Assembly (NCBI GenBank): GCA_903813345.2
Contig: CAIIXF020000003.1
Location: forward strand, 1,229,621 to 1,293,620
Direction: 5' to 3'
Origin: Owenia fusiformis
Lineage: Eukaryota > Annelida > Polychaeta > Sabellida > Oweniidae
DNA: 64,000 bases
In this document: one piece after another, positions 20,691-31,673 of the stretch
How the letters are laid out: each line of letters starts with the position of its first letter
Numbering within the stretch: position 1 is the stretch's first letter
The notes under the pieces: model-generated
What the model saw: the letters and a program-made list of their open reading frames with translations, nothing else
Databases searched by the model: none
Told to the model about the DNA's origin: nothing
Program-made: the position numbers and the translations under genes

Positions 20691-21300
20691 TGAGATTCCT
20701 TTTTAACACAAACAACATTCCTGGTTTTTCGCTTACAGGATAGATCTAATGGGGCTTCTGGAATGTTATAGTTTTTTTTTCCAGCTGCTGGAGAAGCGAT
20801 AATGTCTATAATGGGCACATAAATATCCAAAGTAAGGTTCACACCAAGATTTTCAATGAGATCTGGTGTAACTGTCACTTGAAGATCAAATCATTCCATT
20901 GAATTTGTCAGAATATTTTTCTTCAGCCTCTACTAGAACTAGGATTATGTTGCATTTCTGTTTTGTTAGGTTTGCAAAAGTGTAGAATAAGAATAAGATA
21001 TTGAATAACATTGCCTCCTACCTGTTTTTGAATGATTGAGCTAAGAACATATCTATTTAGAATTTTTCATTTGATCATTAATAGCAATTGTTGTGATAAC
21101 CTTTCTAAAACTATCAACTGTCATGTCATATGTATATTCCAGATTGTCACCCAATATTTTGACAAAATGCTACAGACTAAATGATTGTTTACTGTTTGTC
21201 AAGGTGTCAAATACTTTCTTATGAGAGTCAAAAGTGGGGATGAGTTTCAATAAAGTTTTCGTAATCCAAAGATTCATCATCAATACACTGTAAGCTCTGC
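20669..21300 (-). pseudogene. Unrecognised transposon-type ORF fragments with PLDLS motif
   Basis: Minus frames in order: AYSVLMMNLWITKTLLKLIP with TFDSHKKVFDTLTNSKQSFS; then ILGDNLEYTYDMTVDSFRKV; then MTVTPDLIENLGVNLTLDIY, followed by NIPEAPLDLSCKRKTRN. PLDLS before a basic stretch fits the PxDLS motif bound by CtBP co-repressors in many eukaryotic and viral proteins. Stops and frame changes break the chain. Part of it (cttcagcctctactagaact at 20925-20995) recurs at 43256-43320. Probably one decayed mobile-element gene; family unknown. Confidence 0.3.
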
Positions 21301-21479
21301 AATGTCAATAATTATAATATCATTGGGTTCCTCTTCATTATCATATCTGAGCTACATGTGTAAGTTACACTCTGAAGGGGTTTGTCTGCCCCTCAATTAC
21401 CTTGGTTTACTGCCAACATGTACATGTCTTTTTCTGTGCAACATGAATGGTCTTTCGATGACAGAGATGTACATTGAAT

Positions 21480-22179
21480 GCTCTTGCGTCGTTGGTACGT
21501 TCTTTGGGATAGTATAATTGTGTAGGTCTGTCTTGTCCTTAAAAATGTCCATGATGTCTTGTACCTTCCGTCGTTTTTTCGTCTGTTGTCAGTCTGTTTA
21601 CGTTTGGTCGTTTGAAATCCTTGGTCGTCTTGTCCTCATTCTTCTTCCCCTCTTTCTCCTCAGTCCTCTTCTTTCTCTCCTCCACTTTCTTTGCTCTCCT
21701 GTCTTCTTCTTCACCTCTCCTTTCTTCCTCTTCCTTCTTCTTTTCTTTCTCTTCCTTCTTCTTTTCTTTCTTCTTCTCCTCAACTTTCTTCGCTCTCCTC
21801 CTGTCTTCTTCCCCTTTCTTCCTCTTTCCTCTTCTTTTTCTTTCTTCTTCTCAACTTTTCCACACACTTTTTCACGTAACTTCAGATCTTCTTCACTGTT
21901 TAGAGTCAAAATGTTTATCTTTTTTGTAGTAATGCCAGGATGTGCCCTTGGCATGTGGTCTTTGATAAGATCATAGCACCGACTGAAGCCTCTATTGCAT
22001 AGAGTACAATAAAATCTCTTTTTTTCCATGTACTTTGGACTTATGAGTACAGTATTCAAATCCTTTGAGCTGTCAAAGATCTCTCCACATTCATCAACGT
22101 GGCAAACATGCAGTGCACCCATTCCAGCCATCTTCCACCACAGCAATAATCTACAAACCAAACAACAGGTTTGGATCAA
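21480..22179 (-). pseudogene. C2H2 zinc-finger / Lys-Arg-Glu-rich ORF (R1-related copy C)
   Basis: The 193-codon frame (22179-21598) has MAGMGALHVCHVDECGEIFD, then FYCTLCNRGFSRCYDLIKDH with MPRAH. This is a C2H2 finger (C-x2-C-x13-H-x4-H) preceded by a partial one. A very basic Lys/Arg/Glu-rich tail of about 90 residues follows, encoded by a pyrimidine-rich plus strand. Past it, another frame gives DIMDIFKDKTDLHNYTIPKN, clearly related to DVMGIFEDKTEPDNYTLPRK of R1 copy B (near 50830-50860). Copy C therefore supplies the N-terminal part of the R1 protein. It is likely a transposon DNA-binding protein. Low-complexity slippage may explain the frame breaks. Confidence 0.5.
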
Positions 22180-22299
22180 CTATGTATCCATATAATTTAA
22201 ATGTATATTAATATTTTTTGTCATTGAATTAAGCTAATTCATAATATTATTACAGAAATCAGCCTACCAATGAATAACAGCAACAGATGTCAGCAAACT

Positions 22300-22570
22300 T
22301 TCTTCAGTGCTTTGGTTTGAGTATGTCATATTCTGTTCTGCCTGATAAACCCAAGCGGATTAGAGGATTGAGATGTCCTTCGTTAATTTTATTTAAAGTT
22401 CGAACTCTAGTGACCCTCTTTGCTGGTTCATGCAAACCAGATATTCCAAGTGGCCTGCCAGAAAGCCCACAAATGACGGGCCATCTTTGAGGTGTAGAAA
22501 TCATCTGTAGGTGGGCTCCTTCACATACACACCCTTGCCTTCTTTTAACTCAACAAACTGAAAAAAACAA
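22300..22570 (-). pseudogene. Unrecognised exon upstream of the zinc-finger ORF
   Basis: A good acceptor (ttgtttttttcag) at about 22562 precedes FVELKEGKGVYVKEPTYR, a stop, then FLHLKDGPSFVGFLAGHLEY. A second frame (22504-22304) is open for 66 codons. The sequence ggaatatctggtttgcatga (minus) recurs at 57645-57690. It lies on the same strand directly upstream of the C2H2 ORF and may be an earlier exon of the same element. Confidence 0.35.
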
Positions 22571-22884
22571 TTACAACATTTATAATACTGGACCTCTAAG
22601 AAAGTGTAAATAAGAATGAATTTGTGAAAAGATATTTTAAATCACCTTTTGTTCTTCATTTGTTTGATTCATGTACAGGTAGATGTTCTATCTTACATCC
22701 ATTCTACTCATTACCATGAATCCTGGACCCGCATGAAGTTATTTGAACAATTAAAGTGGCAGCCATTATAAATTGATAAATAGCTACAAACCAGATGATG
22801 ATCTGGCATGATTTGAACATTCTACTTTTTGCAACCTTTCACACCAGTTTGGGTCGTATTTGAGCAAAGTTGCTTCAAGTTGGG

Positions 22885-23060
22885 TGTATTTAACTAGTTA
22901 TATGTAGGAATCCAAATTCTTTCCATAATAATTTATTATCCACTAGGAAGAGTTGTACTATATAACTAGTGATTTAAATAGCTATTGAACTAGTTGTATA
23001 TACAAACCTTTTCTATGATCATTAATTATTCACTAGGAAGAAGTGTACTGTATAACTAGT
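22885..23060. repeat. Two-copy direct repeat, about 94 bp
   Basis: Two diverged copies share ctagttatatgtaggaatcc-type starts, ccactaggaagagttgtact / ttcactaggaagaagtgtac middles and tataactagt ends. They lie just downstream (minus sense) of the piggyBac-like ORF start. Confidence 0.7.
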
Positions 23061-23384
23061 TAAATAGTCATCGGCAATATTTCCAATGTCAAAAAAATCG
23101 TCATCACTGTCAATTTCACTTCCAGAGTCCCTGTCAGCCATTATTATATCCTCGACTTCATCAATAAGTTGTGAATAAAGCCGATAAAATGCTAAATAAT
23201 CTCAACAAATTTCATGAAGAGCTCTTACACTGTACGAAAAGGCCCAGGGGATATTGCGATGCATTCTGATTCGGGAGACAGCTTTTAGAATGACGCAGTA
23301 TTATGGTGCCAAAAGGAGCCTATCGTCGTGAAAGGTAATATTATTTTAGGCTCCATATTGAGCCTATCGTCGTGAAAGGGTTAA
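23022..23384 (-). mobile_element. piggyBac-like element 5' end with ORF start
   Basis: Read on the minus strand the element starts at 23380 with CCCTTTCACGACGATAGGCT directly after a TTAA (23384-23381), the piggyBac target site. A second copy of the same 19-20 bp terminus lies at 23335-23316. An ATG at 23141 opens a 39-codon frame, MADRDSGSEIDSDDDFFDIG and onward. This is an acidic Ser/Asp start like that of piggyBac transposases, which open with acidic stretches before the DDD core. The frame ends at 23022 within a direct repeat, and no catalytic core or second terminus was found. A truncated or internally deleted copy. Confidence 0.6.
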
Positions 23385-24785
23385 GTAATGGAAAAAAACA
23401 GTAGTTCAGGTTTAGGAAAATACTTACAATTATTTGAAAGTCTATTTTAGTATAGCCTAAATAAATTTTATACATGGTACATTTATTTCATACATTTTGT
23501 ACGAATTGGCATGTTAAATGCTTTTTAATCATCAAATGGTAAGAAATGGGTTACAAGCTAAAATGAATAATATTTCATAAGTTCATTGTCCTGTAAGCAC
23601 ATGACTCCAGTCCCATAAACTTGTGGCCCGGGCTTGTTACTCAGATCTTTGCCCCATAGAGATTCCTTGGGCGACAATTCTTTAGGTATTTCCAATACCG
23701 CCTACTGTAATATATTGACAATTGACAACAGAGGTTGCAAGCACATGGCATATGAGATATTGAGAATATTAAATACTGGCACAATAGTTAAGTAGTTGAT
23801 TGGTGTGAGATTTGAAGATTCTAAATTGTTCAAAGATGTGTGCAGAAAGTGCCGTCGGGTCCTTTTAAAGCAAGTGAATCCTGGGAATATTCCACTTTAT
23901 TTGTGCAAAATTAAAAAAATGTATGTCAAGTTTTTGAGATAATCCATCCTCCTAATCCCAATTCGCTTTACCCTAATATGGTGGATCAAATTGTTTTCTA
24001 GCGTTACGTAAAAAAAACAATGTCGTTGACCCCCATTTTAATATCTGAATATGAAGCAGAATGATTGTAATACAAATACTTGTACATGTAAATGTAAACA
24101 CACTCTTTTATGTAAAGTTATTTTTAGGTTCAGGTAACAGAACTACATTATGTAAAAGTAAAAGTTGTTTTTATTGAGTTTACTGTAGAAGTGGAAACTT
24201 TGGCCAAATTTAGCGTTGAAGGAGAGACGCCAAAATAAAAATTCTTAGAAAAATATGAAAAAATAGTCATATATGTATTCAATACATTTTGAAACTGAAA
24301 AATGATTCATTGCCAATAGCTTGTGTGAATATGAATAAACTGAGCTCTATTTGACAGTCATACATGGCTTAAATGATAGTTTTTGAGGCATATTGTGCAA
24401 GATTTGAAAAAGGCTGAGAACGTCACAGCTATATTATCCAAGGAAACGTGTCTCGCTCCTAGGGATAACTTCATATATGTTCTTGAGATAAAAAATCATA
24501 AAAAGCAAGTACTCACCTCGTCTGTTTATAGGAACAGAAATACGGTCACACTCGTAAGCTTAGAACCGGTCATACTCAATATACGCGGATACTCTAGTAA
24601 CCCGTGATTTAACTGGAGCTAGTCACTCATCAACCCTAAGAAGTTAGAGGATTGAATTCTGTGGCTTTTATATTGTCCTGGTGTAGAGCTCTATCAATTT
24701 CCTCAGTGTTGATGTATTGGAAAATACTTAATAAGCAAGTCTCTAATGTGCTTCGTTTTAGGACCGTTGTTTGTAATTATTTCCA
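23385..24785. other. No gene recognised
   Basis: AT-rich. A plus frame at 24383-24607 (LKKAENVTAILSKETCLAPR) is open for 74 codons but I cannot place it. Confidence 0.4.
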
Positions 24786-25305
24786 TGAATTCGGTTTCTG
24801 TTTGGGTCAGCTCCATTTACAAAACAGAATGCACTAAGGAGAATGTGATATATTTGAGGTGCCCAGAAATTTCTCCTCATTTTATTATGATACTATAAAA
24901 ATTACAGTTTAGATAAATATGATAAATTGACTGGAGGTCAATTAGATATTAGATCATATGAATCATCTGGGTCATTGTCTTAAAGATTTTTGGCGAGGCC
25001 AGCTTCCCACTGGAAAATAAGAACAAAAGTGGTTATCTTTCTATATTCGATTAACATCATGTTGTGTTTCACATGGATTGCTTATTGATTATTCTGACTC
25101 TTCAGTGACCTTTATCATATTTTTCTACTGTTTGGGTCAGCGCCATTTACAAAACAGAATGCACTAAGGAGAATGTGATCTATTTGAGGTAACCAGAAAT
25201 TCCTCCTCATACCATGGGGCCATTGGGTTATTATTATTTTATTCTGATACTATAAAAATTACAGTTTAGATAAATATGATAAATTGACCGTAGGTCAATT
25301 AGAAG
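24786..25305. repeat. Local direct duplication of about 170 bp
   Basis: Positions 24790-24955 recur at 25127-25305: tttgggtcagctccatttac through gcactaaggagaatgtgat, then tactataaaaattacagttt through gatctt. The second copy carries a small insert, ataccatggggccattgggt, at its centre. That 20-mer also occurs in R1 copies A (15323) and B (50490), and a variant at 51881. Confidence 0.8.
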
Positions 25306-26456
25306 ATCTTATTTTATTTAAAAGTTTTCTCAATAACACATATCAACAACAATTTCTAAATCTATATAACGGGACATAAATCATAGGTTCAAGACGCCGA
25401 TACTGGTAATCTAAGTTTACCTCCCTTACAATACAATCCCATGCCTCATTCATTTTTTTCAGTGTGAGCAGTTAACTTAAAGAATGCATGAACACATCAT
25501 ACTTCTTTTCTATGATGTCCATCATTTCTTCCAACTTGATGCTGGAGAAAGTCTCCCTTCAGCATATTTTCTGAAACGGAATGATATCTAGAGCGTACAG
25601 CCTTTATTATAAAGATCTTCTATTTCTTTTATCAGATCTTTTATTATAAAGATTCTTCAATTTAATTATTAGACTCCAGATGTCAATCTGGAGTCTATTG
25701 TTTTTGCCAGTATTCTTCTTTATTATTCTTATTATTATTATTATTCTTCTACCTACGTTTTCTCAGTAACTAGAAGACATTGAGTCAAGATCTGTATATG
25801 GTCAATTTAGGTTCAGTATCTAGTTCCTCGGAAATTGGGTCAAATTTTTATCTAGGTCAGAGGTCAAGAACTAGGTCAAATCCAGTACTTTGTCACTTTT
25901 TTCGATTTTCTCGGTCGTCCTTCAATATTTTCGATCCGGTTTTTTTTCATTGTGTTCCTTATAAAAAAGTAGGAAATCTAGGGTCGATTTAGTTTTTTGA
26001 TATCTCAAACCGATTTCGAGATATCAGTGTCCGAAAACGAGGTCCAAAAATCTTATAGAAAATTTTCTCAGGATTCCGAATTTGAAAACCAAATTCGAAT
26101 CAGACTTCCAGTTCGGAAGTTATGGCGTTTTGAAAACTCAAAAATCGCTAAATTTGGTGCCGATGTTAAGTCAATGGGAAAAAAGATTTTTTTGAAGTGA
26201 AAAATACGGAGTTCAGCTTCATATAATCAAAGCCTTTAAAAGAAGGGGACTTCAAAAGCCATATAGCTTGAAAATTTGGACACCAAAATGCCTAGGTCAA
26301 AATCTAGGTCAAATTCATAGGTTTTCCTTATTTTTTCGATTCTGACACTACACTTTAATTATATTCTTCGAAATTGTGTATACATGTAGCCAAGAATATG
26401 CTAATAGTGTTAGCCTTTTGCCGTCAGAAAGTATTTTGACCCACTTTTGAGATATG

Positions 26457-26990
26457 GTGTCCGAGAAGTAGGTCAAAATAAAAAATTCTCCAAATTTAAT
26501 ATATGAGTTATGTATTAAGGCAAAAATTTTGTCAGGAATCCGAATCTGTAAACCAAATTTTGATCCGACTTCCGGTTCGGAAGTAATGGCGTGTCCGAAA
26601 AGTAGGTCAAAATAAAAAATCTCCAAATTTAACATATGAGTTATGAATTAGGGGTAGAATTTTGTCAGGAATCTGAATCTGCAAACCAAATTTTGATCTG
26701 ACTTCCGGTTCGGAAGTTATGGCGTGTCCGAAAAGTAGGTCAAAATAAAAAATCTCCAAATTTAACATATGAGTTATGAATTAGGGGTAGAATTTTGTCA
26801 GGAATCCGAATCTGCAAACCAAATTTTGATCCGACTTCCGGTTCGGAAGTTATGGCGTGTCCGAAAAGTAGGTCAAAATAAAAAATCTCCAAATTTAACG
26901 TATGAGTTATGAATAAGGGGTAGAATGTTGTCAGGAATCCGAATCTTTAAATCAAATTTTGATCCGACTTCAGGTTCGGAAGTTATGGCG
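26457..26990. repeat. 133-bp minisatellite inside the Helitron-like element
   Basis: Four units start at 26457, 26591, 26724 and 26857 with gtgtccgaaaagtaggtcaa. Each contains ttgtcaggaatccgaatctg and cttccggttcggaagttatg (with a cggttcgg near-palindrome). A diverged single unit lies at 26022-26130. Since 133 is not a multiple of three, the open minus frames are incidental. Confidence 0.95.
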
Positions 26991-27064
26991 TTTTGAAATT
27001 TCTGAAAATCGATCTGATGGTATCCTGATAGAAAGTCAAGAGTAGAGAAGAAAATATTGAAAAA

Positions 27065-27295
27065 TTCATCCATCCATCCTTCCTATCTGATCTTATCCTT
27101 CCTATCTATCCTTCCTTCGTATCCTTTCCTTCCTATCCTTCCTTCGTATCCTTTCCTTCCTATCCTTCCTATCCTCTCCTATCATATCCTTTCTTCCTAT
27201 TCTGTTCTATCCTATCCTTCTTTTTTATTCTATCCTATCGTTCCTTCCCATTTATCCTATCCTACCTTCCTATTTTATCCATCCATCTTATTCTG
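27065..27295. repeat. Pyrimidine-rich TCCT/ATCCT simple repeat
   Basis: About 230 bp of ccttcctatc-type words on the plus strand, with almost no G. Plus frames through it (periodic PSYPFLPIL) are low-complexity artefacts. Confidence 0.9.
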
Positions 27296-27403
27296 AATGA
27301 CTCAGCTTATTCTGGATGACTCGGCTTATTTTAGATGACTGGGCTTAAAAAAGTCTAGATCTGGAGTCTGAAATTGAACTTCGTTCAATTTCTAAAGTCT
27401 AGT

Positions 27404-28500
27404 TAAAAATAATTCTTTATCCTGTATATAAAAGTAAATATGTACAAAGTCACAAAGATTGTATATAATCTGACAAAGTAAATCTTATGTTATTCTCTCT
27501 CAGTCTTAACTGACTAAAGCTAGCACAATTAGAATACAGAGTTTAGTGACCAGCTGCATGCTATATAAAAGTTAACTTAGTAATGGTTTTTCATATCTAT
27601 CAAAAGATGGTAGTATCATTATAATTGTTAAAATTAAATAGAACTGGAAGTTGAATTTAAATGAATTTGAGCCACTTGTTTCAATAGGTTGAAAATGTTG
27701 AAAATCTTGTCTTGATTTTATTTATTTTCCACTCAATTCTCAATCTGATGCAATGATAGTTATTCATTCAATCTTTTATTCATTTGTTTTTTTTAATACT
27801 TACAGTTGAATGATCGAAACGGCAAAATCAAAGAGACTTGTCTCTTCTCTTCCAAATTGATCTTTGTCATAAGCATCCCACTGTATTACCTACCAGCTTT
27901 AATCCTTTAGCAATAGCTACACCAAAGTCAGTCAGTTGAAAATGATTGTCAGTGAAAAACACTCATATTGAATCATAGTAGCCAGCTTGGCAATTGACTT
28001 TAATATTATCCTGGCAAAGCCAATTTTATAGCAGCCAAATTTTGGCCACTAATTAAAATTTTATAATTTAATAAAAAGATTCCATATTTAATGCTTTTAA
28101 ACATATTTCAACATAGACACGTATTGGTTGTCAAGTGAGATTATTTTCGAATGCTATCCAATATGGCGGACGACACCATGAAATTTCTACGAATTCACAT
28201 GTTTCATGTCATAACTTCTTCAACCTACAATCAAACGGCTAGTTCTGCCACAACATAGGGACAATTCAGTTGATTTAAAAGATTCAGCATTCTAAGGTAA
28301 AACTTCATGTCTTCAACATCATTTCACCAGGGGACTGATACAAAATATTTCAGGTTTTGTCTCCTCAGATCATCACACAACTCCCCCCTCAGTGAGATGC
28401 ATCCCGCATCTTATTCAATTACAAAATATTTCAGATTCAGTTCAATATAATCTATAATAATATTTCTAGCTTATTAAGCATACATTAAAATTCACATTGT
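27404..28500. other. No gene recognised
   Basis: AT-rich DNA; nothing supportable. Confidence 0.5.
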
Positions 28501-28503
28501 CCA

Positions 28504-28749
28504 TCAGCATATTGTACATATCCCATCCTTCCCAGCTTCATTAATCTGAGTTGCTACTGTCTTCTGAATTAGTTGAACTCCCTTAAATTCCCATTTCTTC
28601 TCCCCAGTCTTTGCATTGATGAAATAGTACTTGTTCCTTTTCATCAAATAATAATAGGTCCGCCAACATTCAACATAGCTTGACAATGGTAACTCCAACA
28701 TAGGCGGTACCTTCCTAACCACTTCTACCACATTTCTATCATCCACATC
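28504..28749 (-). pseudogene. Exon with WW-like module
   Basis: An acceptor (tatggtgtttcag) ends at 28750 on the minus strand. The exon reads DVDDRNVVEVVRKVPPMLEL, then CWRTYYYLMKRNKYYFINAK and TGEKKWEFKGVQ. The second Trp, the aromatic pair before INAKTGE and the first Trp spaced about 22 residues earlier follow the WW-domain pattern (W....t..gr.YYiN..T...~We.p), though the closing Pro is missing. WW domains bind proline-rich ligands. The frame ends at TIC-stop (28504). I cannot tell whether this is a host or transposon exon. The RPA-like frame lies about 330 bp upstream on the same strand. Confidence 0.35.
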
Positions 28750-29079
28750 CTGAAACACCATATGAATATTTTACCAATGTCAATATTAGGCCAAGATTTG
28801 AAATTGTCTTTCCAAGAGTTGATAGTATTATCGCATATGAATATGAATATCAGTCCCCATATGAATCACATGTCTTGAACACGACATTTTGCTGCCATTC
28901 TTTAAGAACAGCATCTACCTTAAGGTAGATTTCTTGTGTCCTTCTATAGTTTAAATAGATATTCAATTGATAAAGCATGCGCATTTGAACATTTGTAGGA
29001 ATTTGTTACATTATCCATTTTGCAAGAACTTGTTAAGACACCATTTGAAAGAATTTGCTACATAAACTATTCATAAGAA

Positions 29080-29495
29080 TCTGTTACAGACACAGTAAAT
29101 GAACCAGTGAATGCCCACAATTACAACAAGTTTGATATGTATCTTCCGCTGAAATGGACCCAATAGATCGGACATTGCAGATTTCCACTGCCGCAACAGC
29201 CAAAAACCTTGGACCTTGGAAATTCATTTCGCCCTTCAAGCTCATCATACCTGTTCCACAGCTTAGAGTCCTCTGGTATTTTTCTCTTGTTCATATATAC
29301 GAGTATATAATTCACCATGTTCTCTAATATTTCACCTGATGGTGAATATATTAACTTGTTCAAATGAAACACAGGTGAATGATGGTGTGAAACTTCAGGT
29401 GGCATATAGCGTTCGCCAACGTTCCCACTTTCATCAATCACATCTTCTATAGAAAATGGCTCCTCTGTACGATAATCTTCCTGTGGTGATTCCAT
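29080..29495 (-). pseudogene. ORF with acidic start and RPA/OB-fold-like zinc-ribbon tail
   Basis: Frame 1 (29495-29121) opens MESPQEDYRTEEPFSIEDVI and includes KLWNRYDELEGRNEF. From about 29230 a second frame reads FQGPRFLAVAAVEICNVRSI and then GSISAEDTYQTCCNCGHSLV. The I..I..ed.Y..CcnCg.~l ending resembles the zinc ribbon of RPA-type OB-fold proteins, as used by RPA1 and by RPA-like proteins of some transposons. A frameshift near 29230 separates the halves. Assignment of the tail is tentative, and the first part is unrecognised. Confidence 0.35.
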
Positions 29496-30130
29496 ATCAT
29501 GTACATCTTAATTAATGAAAATTCCTGTTTTTCAAACACCCCCTTCTTTACATTACTCCTGGGGGTCATGCTGAAAAACATGAATACATGTGAAATGTAT
29601 GTTTCTGGGAAAAATCCCCAACCATTTTTAAAGCAGTAGCCATCTTGAATTTTTTTTGTTGCGTAAAATTATTCACCAATAAACATATTTTCACTATCTA
29701 AATAAATTCCCTTCAATTTCAGTATAATATTGGCTAACTTTGAAGAAATCAGGAAATTATCGCCAAATTCCACATAGGCAGCCATTTTGAAGTTTCTGAA
29801 ACTCAAATCGAAAAAATGATACAAATGTTTGCAATCTACTCTTAATTGATATAACTATAGAACAAGACGCAGGGTGAACAGAATCGCACCCTTGAATAGA
29901 ATACAGTTTTTGGGATGGAACATCCAAAATGGCCAGTGGCCAGTTTGCTGCACTGATCTCAGTCATTTCACAAATTGACATTGAATTGGTTGCGCCAATG
30001 CACCAATAGATGTACCAAGATAGTGTGCTGTGATGCACTAAAATGAGACCTTAGGCGTGACATGTACTGTTTATGTTATTACCTGATCATTACCTGATGT
30101 TTATCTTCAAACTTGTCTACACGTATCCTT
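29496..30130. other. No gene recognised
   Basis: AT-rich; the minus frame at 30038-29757 is open for 93 codons without recognisable features. Confidence 0.4.
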
Positions 30131-30285
30131 CATAGCTCCATGAGCCCCAATGTCATCCTTCTACAAACATAACTTAAAGCATATATTTTTGAATACAAAA
30201 ATTTATAAATCCTTTTCTCTTTTTTGTACAATCATGCTAGTTTTCACAATGAAATGAATGTTGTGTTTTAAATTTGATTGTTTCT
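30131..30285. repeat. Dispersed repeat, uninterrupted partner of 4171-4400
   Basis: Shares ccccaatgtcatccttctac and tgttgtgttttaaatttgat with 4214-4400, same order and orientation, but with about 75 bp of different AT-rich DNA between them instead of the palindrome. Confidence 0.6.
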
Positions 30286-30364
30286 GGCAGAAACTAGAAT
30301 TCAATTAATATGTGTATAAAACTAAGCTTCAAATCAATATGTATTAAACTGACCACTTTGTCAG

Positions 30365-30640
30365 CGATTTTCTCCCAGATGTTGAGGATCCATGCTCCGC
30401 AATGCTTTTCAGACAACAGTTTGATGTGTCCACTGCATCTTGTATTCCAGCCACCCTTGTTTTCCCATCAGTGATATTATTTTTCTTTCCAGAAATTACT
30501 GGGATGTTTGGTTTTCCCTCGCCCGTTTTTTTGCATTTAGACTTCTTCGCCTTTTTTCTTTTGCATATCGTTTTAGATCATCCTATTTCTTTTTTACATC
30601 AGCAACATCCCTCTTGTGGCCACCTACTGCATTTACCTAT
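30365..30640 (-). pseudogene. Myb/SANT-like DNA-binding domain fragment (Harbinger/NAIF1 type)
   Basis: Minus-strand translation gives VNAVGGHKRDVADVKKK, a stop in place of the expected Trp, then DDLKRYAKEKRRRS. This is the third-helix region of Myb_DNA-bind_5-type domains (vN.vg...R...evk.KW.dlK...k.k) found in Harbinger DNA-binding proteins and NAIF1. After a frameshift the sequence continues PNIPVISGKKNNITDGKTRV and LKSIAEHGSSTSGRKS, a low-complexity tail. The Trp-to-stop change (TGG to TAG) and the frameshift make it a relic. Confidence 0.6.
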
Positions 30641-31670
30641 GCATAGTATAATGATGTTTTTTTTTAAAAATACGAATAGTTGATAATCACATGTTTACTA
30701 TTTTTGTAATAACATGCGCATTTGTAATAATTACATGGGGGGGGGGCTACAGGTAAATTGATGGTGCAGATATTGAGACACGGAAATGAATTAACATCTT
30801 TCTATGATGCAAAGAACAATTTACTAAGGAGAAACTATATTTTTACATGTGTCTCTAGTAGTACTAAGCTTAGCATGTGTATTAAAACTTACACTTTTGT
30901 TCTAGGTAATAGTAATAGATGTACATATTAACTATTACAAAAATACCTGAAAATATAGTGGCATGTTGTTGCCTTGTTTGTCATTGGGGGAGCGACTTAC
31001 AAACAGGCATTCCTCCTAAGTTATGTTCTTGTATCTTGTACAGGCAATTAATACGAAGTATATGTAAACAAGAACAGGCCTGTTTGCTGTATATTTCCTT
31101 ATTAATGCCTACAAGAAGAAAATAAGTTTTAAAACCAAGCATACCAATGAAAGAAGTATTTTGGATAATAAACTTTTTTCAAGTAAGCTTTGAAATCTCG
31201 CCAAATCCCGTTTTTTTCGGGAGATATTTAGAGATTGGCTGATTGAAACCAATAATATAGGTTATATAGATGGACTGGTTCTGCATCAACAAACATTGAC
31301 TGGTCAGCCAGATTTTGGGTAAAATGATATTCTCTTTTTATAGGCCAATAAAATTAACAACATATTGATCTATAAGTCTTCAAAGACTTAGAGGGAAAAT
31401 GTCTTAAATATCTGGGCTCATACAAGAATCATAGTGAGCTTCATTCCACAAAAGAGGCAGGTGTCTCTTACATTGATGATTAGAAATGGAAAAAAGAAAG
31501 TTCGTAAGAGTATCATTTATATAATCTTTTACCTGAGAATTCTGTGTTTTAGCCATAATATCCACAGTTTTCAAAACAGTATTTGGCCAGACAGTAAGTC
31601 CAAGTTCACTGAGCTTAGATACATATTTTAATTATATGCATTTACCCCATGCAGAAAAATAATTGCCTAT
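30641..31670. other. No gene recognised
   Basis: AT-rich, with a run of nine or ten G at about 30738-30747. A plus frame at 30919-31125 is unrecognised. Confidence 0.45.
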
Positions 31671-31673
31671 TTG

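Larger units (their letters stand above)
25671..27403. mobile_element. Non-autonomous element with Helitron-like 3' end
   Basis: At the left is a hairpin (agactccagat-gtca-atctggagtct, 25671-25696). At the right, atctggagtct recurs (27359-27369) and is followed by a perfect 10-bp stem (gaaattgaac-ttc-gttcaatttc, 27370-27392), six bases, then CTAG and T (27399-27403). A hairpin 6-12 nt before a CTRR end followed by T is the Helitron 3' signature. The subterminal repeats recall Helentron-type derivatives. Inside are a 133-bp tandem repeat and a pyrimidine tract, with no Rep/helicase. The 5' boundary is not certain. Confidence 0.5.

Noticed and set aside
21598-21930. Plus-strand Ser/Phe/Leu-rich hydrophobic ORFs
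   Set aside because: They are the complement of the Lys/Arg/Glu-rich tract of the zinc-finger ORF, and low complexity.
27057-27296. Plus-strand ORF with repeated PSYPFLP
   Set aside because: Product of a pyrimidine-only simple repeat.
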